A stretch of DNA of 64,000 nt, from contig BRKX01000003.1 in the NCBI GenBank assembly GCA_026008535.1, forward strand, positions 28,138,001 through 28,202,000, written 5' to 3'. The position numbers were made by a program, and so were the translations under genes. This document shows positions 56,104-64,000 of the stretch, one piece after another. Numbering within the stretch: the first letter of the stretch is position 1; every line of letters begins with the position of its first letter. Below the pieces are notes generated by a model that saw only the letters and a program-made list of their open reading frames with translations, was not told the origin of the DNA and ran no database searches. Source of the stretch: Perilla frutescens. Taxonomy: Eukaryota > Streptophyta > Magnoliopsida > Lamiales > Lamiaceae.

Positions 56104-56435
56104 CTCCCCCTTGAGTGACCAATCTCTAAAACAAATGTTGCCTCATTAAAACCTTGCTGGAAAAACCCAGTGGGACAAAACCTAGTCGAAGAAAAAAGAG
56201 TACAACTGCCCCCCCTGATCTTGAGATCACTGTAGATCTGTGAGTCGGCGCATGCCGATCTTGTGTACCAACTTTCTGAATGTTGATGTTGGTAATGCCT
56301 TTGTGAAAAAGTCCGCCAAATTGTCACTTGAGCGAATTTGTTGAACGTTAATGCTTCAGGCATTTTAAATCTTTCAGGAATTTTCATATATATATATATA
56401 TATATATATATGTCATTATCTAATGAGCCAGGCAT
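56104..56435 (-). pseudogene. Ivana-like RT/RNase H deletion junction with AT microsatellite
   Basis: On the minus strand, PGSLDNDIY is followed by a repeated Ile-Tyr run encoded by an (AT)n microsatellite (about 56384-56411), then MKIPERFKMPEA. The frame then jumps to sequence corresponding to the end of copia RNase H (SSDNLADFFTKALPTSTF, visible in another frame at about 56270-56330). Most of the RT palm, the connection and the RNase H active site are lost. The rest up to the LTR is 3' UTR. Confidence 0.75.
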
Positions 56436-56760
56436 TTACTACATCCATAAGGTGCATAACAAGCCTTTGTGACACAGCCAGACTAATCAAAAATCTGAAA
56501 GTAATCGCATCCATTACTGGAGAGTATGTTTCCTCATAATCAATTCCTGGTCTTTGAGAGAAACCTTGTGCTACAAGTCTTGCTCTATATCTCGTAACTT
56601 CATTTTTCTCGTTTCTCTTTCTAACAAATATCCATCTATATCTAACAGAGGTTTCAGATTTCGGAGTTAGGACTATAGGTCCAAATACTTTCTGGTTATC
56701 ACAGAAATTTAATTCCCTTTCTATAGCTCTTTTCCACATTGGCCAATCATTTCTCTGCTT
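56416..56760 (-). pseudogene. Ivana-like reverse transcriptase N-terminal part
   Basis: The frame reads WKRAIERELN, VRYRWIFVRKRNEKNEVTRYRARLVAQGFSQRPGIDYEETYSPVMD and HLMDVVNAW, the conserved first third of copia RT. It ends in stops at about 56416 owing to a small change before SLDNDIY. The catalytic Asp pair is absent because of the deletion downstream, so this copy cannot reverse-transcribe. Confidence 0.85.
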
Positions 56761-56964
56761 ACATTCTGTAATAGATTATGGTTCAGGATCCTCATTTACA
56801 ATTTGATGAGCTATATGAAAGGCGAATATATCATCTACAATGATATGTTCTCTCTCCAGTATCTGATTAGAAGATAAATAATTTATTAAGATCTTATGAT
56901 TTTCAGATACTTGTAATTCTTCAGGAAATTATATCACTTTCATTTGATTGATTAATCATTTTCA

Positions 56965-57471
56965 TCATTGTTTAGTTTCCATCTTGCCCTTTCTTTTCCT
57001 AGGCACATAATCTTTGGAACCAATTGGTCGACCACGTTTTTGATGAATTTTAGACTCATTTGCTGCCAAAGCTATTTGTCCTTCAGGGACATCAATTTTG
57101 GCTGGAGTATTTGCAGTATGTATGTGAGATTGTGTCACTTTTCTTGTATCTACAAAAACATCAGAAAGTTGGTTTGCAATCTTTTGCAAATGAATAATCT
57201 TTTCAACTTCTTGTTCACATTGATTAGTTCGAGAATCAAAATGTGACAAGCTTTTCTCATTCCAAGATATTTCCTCGTGCTTTTCTGAATGTAGATTCGT
57301 TCCACCTATTTGTTGGAAATGTCATTTCATCAAAATGACAATCTGCAAAACGTGCAGTAAATAAATCACCCATTAAAGGTTCAATATATCTTATAATCGA
57401 AGGTGAATCAAATCCAACATATATTCCAACCCTTCATTGGGGACCTATTTTTGTTCGTTGTGGGAGTGCAA
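56965..57471 (-). pseudogene. Ivana-like integrase C-terminus and linker with AT-hook motif
   Basis: From 57471 downward the frames show GIYVGFDSPSIIRYIEPL and LFTARFADCHFDEMTF, the copia integrase C-terminus, with stops near 57435, 57310 and 57255. An open stretch at 57249-56965 follows (SHFDSRTNQCEQEVEKIIHLQKI). It carries KRGRPIGSKD, matching the AT-hook core Arg-Gly-Arg-Pro that binds the minor groove of AT-rich DNA. The linker then leads into RT. Confidence 0.75.
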
Positions 57472-58269
57472 TTAGGACTTGAACCACACAACCAAAGGTT
57501 CGTAAATGAGAAACATCTGGTTCTCGACTAAAATAATTTGCATTAGGGAGTATTCATGATTGGCCGATGGTCTAATACGAACTAATGTTGCCGCATATAA
57601 TATGACATGACCCCAAGCAGTAGTTGGGATTTTTAACTTCATAAGTAACGGTCTAGCAATGAGTTGAAGACGTTTAATAAATGATTCTGCTAAACCATTT
57701 TGAGTATGGACATGAGCGACTGAATGTTCAATCTCAATTCCAATAGTCATACAATAGTTTTCAAATGCTTGAGATGTAAACTCACTAGCATTATCAAGAT
57801 GAATTCTTTTAATTGAATTGTCTGGGAATTGAGCTCGTAATTTTATAATTTGAGCAAGTAGTCTAGCAAATGTTGCATTTCTAGTAGAAAACAAGCATAC
57901 ATGTGACCATCTAGAAGAGGCATCAATCACTACCATAAAGTATCGAAAATGTCCGTATGGTGGATGTATGGGTCCACAAATATCTCCTTGAATTCTCTTT
58001 AAGAAAGATGGAGATTCAATATTAACCTTCATATATGAAGGTCTAATGACTAACTTGTCTTGCACATAAGCATCACATGGGAATTCATTTTTCATAAGAA
58101 TCTTTTGATTCTTCATGTTGTGCCCATATGAATTATTGATTATTCGGCGCATCATAGTTGCTCCAGGATGTCCAAGACTATCATTCCAAAGCATAAAGCT
58201 TTTTGTGTCATTGAACTTCGGGTTCATGACATGGTTTGTCTCAATTGCCTTTATGAATGTGTAATACAT
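57472..58269 (-). pseudogene. Ivana-like integrase zinc domain and core
   Basis: The frame is open for 265 codons. It contains LWNDSLGHPGATMMRRI with a zinc-binding His, then the degraded Cys side (FPCDAYVQDKL). The core shows IQGDICGPI with the first Asp, FMVVIDASSRWSHV, the second Asp in RIHLDNASEFTSQAF and the Glu in NGLAESFIKRL. All three acidic residues are present. The Cys-x2-Cys ligands seem reduced to CDAY, which would weaken zinc binding. A frame change near 57535 precedes the C-terminus. Confidence 0.85.
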
Positions 58270-58328
58270 CCCAGAAGGTAGTGTTAATAATGTTTCTTTT
58301 GTTCGCTTATGGCCGGATATAAAAGAAT

Positions 58329-58622
58329 TTATACAGAGATATTCATTTCCACCTTCTGATACAGTCTCGATGTATAGCGGATATCCTTGAAACTTAGTAA
58401 GTTTCTTTTGGACTTACTAGAATACAAAGCATTTTCAATATCTAATTTAGTATCATTTGGTAAAATGATATAAGCTCTTCCGGAGACTTTAATGATGTTT
58501 GATGCACCTGATATTGTGTTAATATTATCCTTAGCTAATGTCAACTTAAGAAAATATTTCTTATTTTGGAGAATGGTGTATGTAGTGGCACTATCAGCAA
58601 AATAAATATCACAAGATTCCAT
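58329..58622 (-). pseudogene. Ivana-like protease
   Basis: The minus-strand frame reads ESCDIYFADSATTYTILQNKKYFLKL, with the catalytic motif Asp-Ser-Ala-Thr, the form used by this copia group. GAS, GRAYIILP and ALYSSKSKRNLLSFKDIR follow, the usual pattern up to the pre-integrase region. A frame change right after SFKDIR (about 58380) disrupts continuity with integrase. Confidence 0.8.
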
Positions 58623-58767
58623 TTGAATGTCTGCGACGTTTTTGAAAGAAGATCAATTATTATTGAGTAAAAATACGAAAGGAAAATAAACAATTGTTTT
58701 TAACGGAAAAACAACGATATGAAAATAAGCAATGTCTTCTTATCAACTAGAAATAAATGATAAAGGA

Positions 58768-59787
58768 CTAAACAATGTCCATATGATCGTCTTCAAGCAC
58801 ACCACCACCAATCAACTGATCCATATTATCTCCTTTTGGGTCATCGAAGAAGTCGGAGACATATAAGTGAGTAGTATCAATTGGACTGTCAAAGTCAACA
58901 ACATTGGTTTCCTTCTTGTCTTTTCCCTTGATCAAATCTTGATATAGATCTGCAAGGTGTTTTGCCGTTCGGCAAGTACGTGACCAATGTCTATTCATAC
59001 CACATCTATGACATGCAGCTTCCTTTTTGGATGAATTGTGCTCGTTGGATGTTTTCTGCCTTTTGTTGCTAGAGGTTGCATCATTTAGTTTACTGCATCC
59101 ACGACTGCGACCATATCCACGTCTACGTCCACGCCCACATCCACATTGGTTCCTACGACCATGTCCATTGTCATGGTTGAAAGTTGCATTGGCTTCAGGA
59201 AATGAAGCGGAACTAGTGGGGCGGAGTTCGTGGTTTTTCATGAGCAATTCATTATTTTGCTCGGCAACCAACAAACAAGATATTAGTTCATAGTACTTTT
59301 TGAAACCACGCTCCCTATATTGTTGTTGTAATAGCACATTAGAAGCATGAAAAGTGGAGAATGTTTTCTCAAGCATGTCAGCATCAGTGATGCTCTCTCC
59401 ACAAAGTTTCAATTTTGAAATAATTCTAAATAATTCAGAATTATAAGCACTCACAGACTTAAAGTCTTGCAATCTAAGATGTATCCACTCGTAACGAGCT
59501 TTAGAAAAGACGCCAGTCTTTTGATGATCAAACCTTTCTTTCAGGTTTGTCCACAACTCACTCGGATCTTTGACGGTCAAATATTCCGTCTTTAGATCAT
59601 CATGAAGATGATGACGAAGGAAAATCAGCGCCTTAGCGCAATCCTGTTGAGATGCTTTGTTTTCTTCTTTGATTGTCTCCCCTAGACACCTTGAGATCAG
59701 GTGAACATCAACATAAAGAGTCCATGATATATAATTCTTGCCCGAGATGTCAAGGGTGATGAACTCAAGTTTGGCTATGTTTGCCAT
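58768..59787 (-). CDS. Ivana-like gag with zinc knuckle, intact frame
   Basis: The likely start is ATG 59787 (MANIAKLEF), six codons inside a slightly longer frame from 59805, because this group starts with that motif. The capsid part (UBN2/DUF4219-like) has GKNYISWTLYVD, ALIFLRHHLHDDLKTEYL, LWTNLKERFD and LRLQDFKSVSAYNSELF, then LVAEQNNELLMKNHE. A basic Gly/Arg-rich stretch (GHGRRNQCGCGRGRRRGYG) precedes the knuckle CHRCGMNRHWSRTC. The tail is acidic and ends at 58768. The frame is uninterrupted, unlike pol. The small expansion of CGRGR repeats is unusual for the group but may be a copy-specific change. Confidence 0.88.
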   Translation of the reverse strand: MANIAKLEFITLDISGKNYISWTLYVDVHLISRCLGETIKEENKASQQDCAKALIFLRHHLHDDLKTEYLTVKDPSELWTNLKERFDHQKTGVFSKARYEWIHLRLQDFKSVSAYNSELFRIISKLKLCGESITDADMLEKTFSTFHASNVLLQQQYRERGFKKYYELISCLLVAEQNNELLMKNHELRPTSSASFPEANATFNHDNGHGRRNQCGCGRGRRRGYGRSRGCSKLNDATSSNKRQKTSNEHNSSKKEAACHRCGMNRHWSRTCRTAKHLADLYQDLIKGKDKKETNVVDFDSPIDTTHLYVSDFFDDPKGDNMDQLIGGGVLEDDHMDIV

Positions 59788-60115
59788 TCGTGCAATTCTG
59801 CACAAAGAATCAAGGAATTATTATTCACATGTTTAATATATTTGCTCTTTAGAGCATATAATATTCTTCAGGAATATTACTTGTGCTACTTTAATAACAT
59901 CAATTTATGATTTTGAATGTAATATTCTTCATGAATATTACTTGTGCTACTCGAATAGCATCAATATTTAATATTTCAAGATTAAATTAGAAAAGACCGA
60001 TTATTATAACAATAAGAAAAACAGACATAATATATTAAAGCCAATAAACATGATGTAGAAAAAAAATGTACCTTCTAGGATCGATGGACTTCTAGAATTG
60101 AAGGAGAGGGTAGAA

Positions 60116-60131
60116 CAATCGTGCTGATAAT
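60116..60131 (-). other. Ivana-like primer binding site
   Basis: The minus strand reads TTATCAGCACGATTG right after the LTR, including TATCAGCAC, the usual site for this copia group. The leader to gag (59788-60115) is non-coding; it contains a repeated ATTCTTCA-GGAATATTACTTGTGCTACT unit (59866 and 59928 on, about 60 bp apart). Confidence 0.75.
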
Positions 60132-60290
60132 GTATTGTAAACTAGAGAGAGACAAGAGAGAATATCAATTGTATGTCTTTAATATGAGGACCAAATACCT
60201 CTATATATAATTGTACAAGAGCTAGGGTTTTAGAGTTAGTAACTTGACCATCACTCATATCATATATATCTATTAGATATATTTACAACA
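60132..60290 (-). repeat. Ivana-like 5' LTR (159 bp)
   Basis: Nearly the same as 55948-56103, with a TGTATTGTAAAC variant at its plus-strand start and a few substitutions. It is followed by AAATA. Confidence 0.88.
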
Positions 60291-60295
60291 AAATA
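60291..60295. repeat. Target site duplication (right copy, AAATA) of the Ivana-like element
   Basis: Matches 55943-55947. Confidence 0.88.
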
Positions 60296-60760
60296 TTTTA
60301 TTTTTGAGCCATAGATTCAATTATTTAGTATCTAAATGGCACTTGAGATTCTCTAGTCTCAACTTGTGTGTTCCAATCGTGTGCCAAATCTCAAAATTAT
60401 TACTTTTTCTTTCATTTTTTTCTTCAATTTTAATTTCTTTTGTTTTAGTATAATTTTACATTATTGTTTAGAGGTTATTCCACCCAATTAGGGTTTACAA
60501 TTATTTTTTTAATATTTAATTTTCATTTTGTAGTTAATATAATTGATTTTTGGGGTTGATTATTCCAAACTTAGGGTATATAATTTTTAAATTTTTTAAT
60601 TTTTAGCAATAAATATTAATTATGATTAGTTGTAAATAATTTTTAATTTTTATAAAAAACATTATTAACAATATATAATTTTAATATTGGCACATGCAAG
60701 TGGGAACTAGAGGATCATTACTCATCTAAAAATGGATAGTTTTTATCTTTTATATAAGTT
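60296..60760. other. AT-rich DNA with a short repeat shared with 54092-54145
   Basis: The first 50 bases (ATTCAATTATTTAGTATCTAAAT core) closely match 54092-54145. The rest is poly-T/A-rich with no gene seen. Confidence 0.5.
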
Positions 60761-62064
60761 TCCTATTGGGATTGTATACTAAAAACATATCATTTATGTA
60801 TATAATTATTTCTCTTTAATTATGAATGAGAATAACGTTCACATATTTTACATTTATGTTATATTATAAATAATGCAAATCGTCCTATATTTAATATTGT
60901 AGATAATATGGTGTGTGGAATACACACACAGAAGATCATATCATCAATGCCTTATAAAGTATGAGAAGAGTTCACAACCTAGATGGAGTTAGACGAACCA
61001 TCGATATAGTTGTAGTGTGATTTGGAATTAGTTTATCTTGGCTATAAAATCATACTAGTACACTTTTGTAGTGTATTGAACTAGATCGCAGCGAGATAAT
61101 TCTTATGGACTGACATCACATAAGAATATAAATCTCAGATACTCATAATTCTTAATCATTGTATAATAGTAGACATGTATATTTTAATGTACATTACTTT
61201 GACCTATCAATGAGTGAGATTCTAATTAAAGAATCAATAAGCCCGATAGATTGGGTAGTGGGATTTCTATATATGATGGGTTACTAGTTATAGAAGGAAA
61301 CCGTGTCTCAGTATGCCGGGTTGATGATGTCCCCTAAGGAGCTAAAAAAGGATTATCATGTTAAATCTTGGAAGTGGATTTTTAATCCAACATGATAATA
61401 AATGTTGAGTGGTACAACTCATGGATAAACAATTAATTAAATTGAGTTATCAGTATACTCGATTTAATTAATGGACGCTCGATATCTTAAACATGTGGAA
61501 TTAATTGAGTCGAAGGAGCCATATCCGTAATTATGGAATTGGGAAGGTAGTGCAGTATTAATTCTTTAGTGGATTGAATTAATATTAATGGGCTTAAGTT
61601 TTGTTGGGGACGAACATGAAGAACATAAGGCCTATTGGAGACCCAACTTTAATTCTCTTTCTAGATCCCTATTGTAGCTCTATATATACCTTATGAAGGA
61701 AGACGAAAAACCCCAGCCACCGCAGTTAACATTTTTGAAAATTTAGCTCTTCCAAAAGCTAGAAATTTTCGATCATCATTAAGGTCGGGTTCTTCATCTC
61801 CAAGCTTCTACAAGGTCTAGAGGATCGTTGCCCACACGACATCTAGATCGAGGTTGAGACATACAACAGAAAATTATGGAGTGGATAACATGAAGAATGG
61901 AGGAGCTACAAATTTTATATCTACATCTTCTCAACGTACAGTATCTCTCCGATTGCAAGATAATCCTATAATCTCAATTTTCCACTGCGCATGAGATTTA
62001 GATTGGGTTTAAGCATGAAATAGGAAGTGGGATCGTTTTGATCAAAATTTTTATTCAAACAACA
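60761..62064 (+). repeat. Candidate solo LTR of a copia-type element
   Basis: About 1.3 kb starting TATTGGGATTGTATACTAAAAAC and ending TTATTCAAACAACA. It has a CTATATATA promoter-like box at about 61679, followed by a GAAGGAAGACG leader and an AT-rich upstream half. This layout and the words GTTGAGTGGTACAACTCATGG and CGTTGCCCACACGACATCTAG resemble recalled plant copia LTRs. No primer site follows and no target duplication is seen, so a solo LTR with a mutated end is a guess. Confidence 0.4.
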
Positions 62065-62359
62065 TGCATCCAAATGATCTGTTATGACTGGAATTGAGAA
62101 TAGGGGGAGATAGAGGTCACCGGAGTAAGGGAATGAACGCAGCCGGGGATGTTGGGTGAAAAGTTGGGATTTTTAGGGTTTACAACAATTAAAGTTGAAA
62201 TTAGGAAAGGTGTGGAGAAGTTGACCATTCAGATGGGTCGTATGCAGGGTCGGGTCGAGATAGACGGAGCAGTGGAAATGGGCTGAACAAAGTACTGTTG
62301 GGCCTTATAACTATCTGGTCCGCATTTCTTTTAATTAAATCAAGGACTTAGTCCATTTT
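62065..62359. other. Unassigned stretch, no gene
   Basis: About 300 bases, GC-richer at 62100-62290 (GGTCACCGGAG, GGGTCGGGTCGAG). It has no feature I can name. Confidence 0.5.
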
Positions 62360-62656
62360 TGTTAGGGTTGTTATTTCATAGTTTTTGTGGAACCCATATT
62401 AAGTTGTATGGTTTAAATACCACATTTGCATTGTAAAGACGCAGCAAGAAATATATCTAAGTTCTGCCCTACTCATTTCTTCATCTTCTCTCCCTTATTT
62501 CTTCTACTTCATTTTTCCCCATTTTTGTTACTGAAAGAATACCAAGATTGCACCTTTATTCCAGATCCAGTTCATACAATACCATCTAATACAAGATCTA
62601 CCAAAATAGGAAAAAGAAAGGTAAAAAACACCAGGGAAACAACCGAGATCATAACA
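62360..62656 (+). repeat. Candidate short LTR with adjacent primer site
   Basis: Starts TGTTAGGGTTG and ends GATCATAACA (297 bp), followed at 62658-62673 by TTGGTATCCAAAGCCA, close to the tRNA-Met site TTGGTATCAGAGCC. A TTTAAATACC box lies at about 62413. Beyond the primer site only about 100 bases could be internal sequence before AT-rich repeats, so this would be a truncated element. The frame 62426-62848 crossing it is not a known gene. Confidence 0.4.
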
Positions 62657-62673
62657 ATTGGTATCCAAAGCCA

Positions 62674-64000
62674 TCTTTCCTTGGCTATGGCAAACGGTGT
62701 TGGGGTTTTTTTCGAATTAAACCACCGCAGGATCTATTCGTTGTTCATTAATCCATGTTCATGCAAATCATATTTTTATGTACCATGCATGTTTATCAAG
62801 TCAAGCACAAAACCATGTAAAACAAATCTAATAAAGCGGAAGACATAGATTCGAATTGCTTACAATTGTCAGACGGTCTGTAGACAAGATTAAAGATCTA
62901 ATCTTGCTGTTTAATGAACACAAAAGAAGCGCCCCTTTTTCCTCAGAAAAATTGTCCACCACACAATTCTACTCCAAGATCTTCTGTTGTATTCCCGGAC
63001 TGTATCTAGATTCAGAGTGGGTTGAAATCTACTAGATAGGTTTGTGGAATCTGTGGATAACTTTGAGAGACAAAGAGCAGCTGATTTCTTGCACTGAAAA
63101 TTTCACCCCCTATTCTCCTTTAAATAGGGAACTGGGCGAAATTTCACTTCTCAAACCCTACTGGGTTTAGGCCTCTATCTGAAGTTCTATATCCAGTCCA
63201 CTATCAGTCAATTGGGCTACAACAGGGATCTAGAAGAATATTAAATTGGCCCACTAATTTATTTAATATCCAATATCCAATAAACTTAGGATATAATTAA
63301 ATAAATTATGTTTTAATATCCAATATCTAATCAAAAATCTTTTAAGGATAAAGTTTGAAGATTTGATCCACTCCAAAATCTTCCAAATCATATCCAAATT
63401 CAAATTCTTATAACAATTGGATTTTGATAATTATTTGTATATATCCAAAAATTACCTTATCCAATTTTTAATCATAGATTTCGAAATTTACTAAATAATA
63501 AATCTGGAAATTTGATCCACTTCAAATTCTTCCAAATTTAAAATTCTATTTTCAAATCTATCTAGATTAAGATTTCAAATCAAATCTTAATCCAATACAT
63601 GTAAATTTCGATCCACATCAATAACCAAATCTGGAAATTTGATTTTTATCAAAATCTTCTCCAAATTATTTTATTAATTTCGAAAATTACATAAAATGTA
63701 CATATTTGGAAATTTTGACATTAATCAAAAAAAATTTCCAAATAATAACCATAGGTTTCGAAATTTACCAAAGAATAAATCTGGAAATTTGATCCACTTC
63801 AAATTTATCCAAATTTAAAATTCTAATTTCAAACCTATCTAGATTAGAATTAGATAACTTTTGATATACACAAAAAATTACCTATCCTAATTCTAATCAA
63901 CTAAATTTTCGAACCACTACCAAAATAAATCTGAAAATTTTGATCTTGATCAAATATCCATCCAAATTTAATTCTAGGTATCGAAAGCATAGAACACAAA
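62674..64000. repeat. AT-rich repeat region, no gene, with internal duplication
   Basis: Built from repeated words such as AAATCTGGAAATTTGATCCA, TCCAAATTTAAAATTC and AATATCCAATATCC. Two imperfect copies of an ~80-bp unit start near 63481 and 63758 (about 277 bp apart). The stretch at 62755-63230 (TTATCAAGTCAAGCACAAAACC...; TTTAAATAGGGAACTGGGC) could be an LTR on the minus strand, as such sequences are common in plant copia LTRs. The end lies outside the window. Confidence 0.4.

Larger units (their letters stand above)
55948..60290 (-). mobile_element. Ivana/Oryco-like Ty1/copia element, internally deleted
   Basis: The element is 4343 bp with short LTRs (156 and 159 bp), AAATA duplications, a reverse primer site beside the right LTR and a polypurine tract beside the left one. 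Minus-strand order is gag, protease, integrase, RT. Between RT motif DVVNA...SLDNDIY and the end of RNase H a large part is missing, including the Y-x-D-D active site. LTRs differ at few positions, so the insertion may be fairly young. The lineage is from memory of gag (MANIAKLEF) and zinc knuckle motifs. Confidence 0.88.

Noticed and set aside
62426..62848. 140-codon frame as a possible host gene
   Set aside because: It crosses a candidate LTR end and primer site and shows no recognised domain.

Overview
This window reads as plant nuclear DNA, probably from a eudicot. It is AT-rich, every recognisable coding stretch belongs to an LTR retrotransposon, and the families (Athila, CRM, Galadriel, Sirevirus, Ivana) are those of angiosperm genomes. 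I found no convincing host gene, rRNA or tRNA gene, or CRISPR array. Athila plus CRM suggests pericentromeric heterochromatin, which is inference. Lineage names come from recalled family motifs, not from a search.

Layout. (1) 1-1660: a repeat-rich block with no recognisable gene, perhaps the LTR of another element. (2) About 1661-37620, minus strand: an Athila-type Ty3/gypsy element (one LTR, tRNA-Asp-like primer site, gag, protease, RT/RNase H, integrase, env-like ORF). It is split at its gag/protease junction by (3) a Sirevirus-type Ty1/copia element at 7332-34300, with 921-bp LTRs and a GGAAG target duplication. The Sirevirus is itself interrupted twice: downstream of pol by (4) element A, 13195-21974, minus strand, target duplication AGTTG; and inside its env-like gene by (5) element B, 23974-32641, plus strand, target duplication ATGC. 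A and B are large non-autonomous LTR elements (LARD-like) with 2.87-2.90 kb LTRs and about 3 kb interiors. Both keep only a Tekay/Del-like pol tail; A also keeps one small acidic-tailed ORF. (6) About 37621-50720, plus strand: a decayed chromovirus with chromodomain (Galadriel-like), cut inside RNase H by (7) a CRM-type chromovirus at 39976-48382 (LTRs about 1.3 kb, target duplication TGACC). (8) 50720-55942: AT-rich non-coding DNA with a candidate 1.08-kb inverted-repeat element. (9) 55948-60290, minus strand: an Ivana/Oryco-like copia element with 156/159-bp LTRs, target duplication AAATA and an internal deletion across RT/RNase H. (10) 60296-64000: candidate solo or partial LTRs and AT-rich repeats.

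Nesting gives the order of events: Athila, then Sirevirus, then A and B; Galadriel, then CRM. LTR differences agree: about 33 in 921 bp for the Sirevirus and about 8 in 2874 bp for element B (by-eye counts). All autonomous elements are broken by stops and frameshifts, so A and B would have needed proteins from elsewhere.

The most unusual signal is a dispersed dyad, TGTC-N3-GACA, with ten exact copies seen across the LTRs, gag, pol, env-like gene and UTRs of the Sirevirus. CRM and Athila each carry their own different dispersed dyad words.
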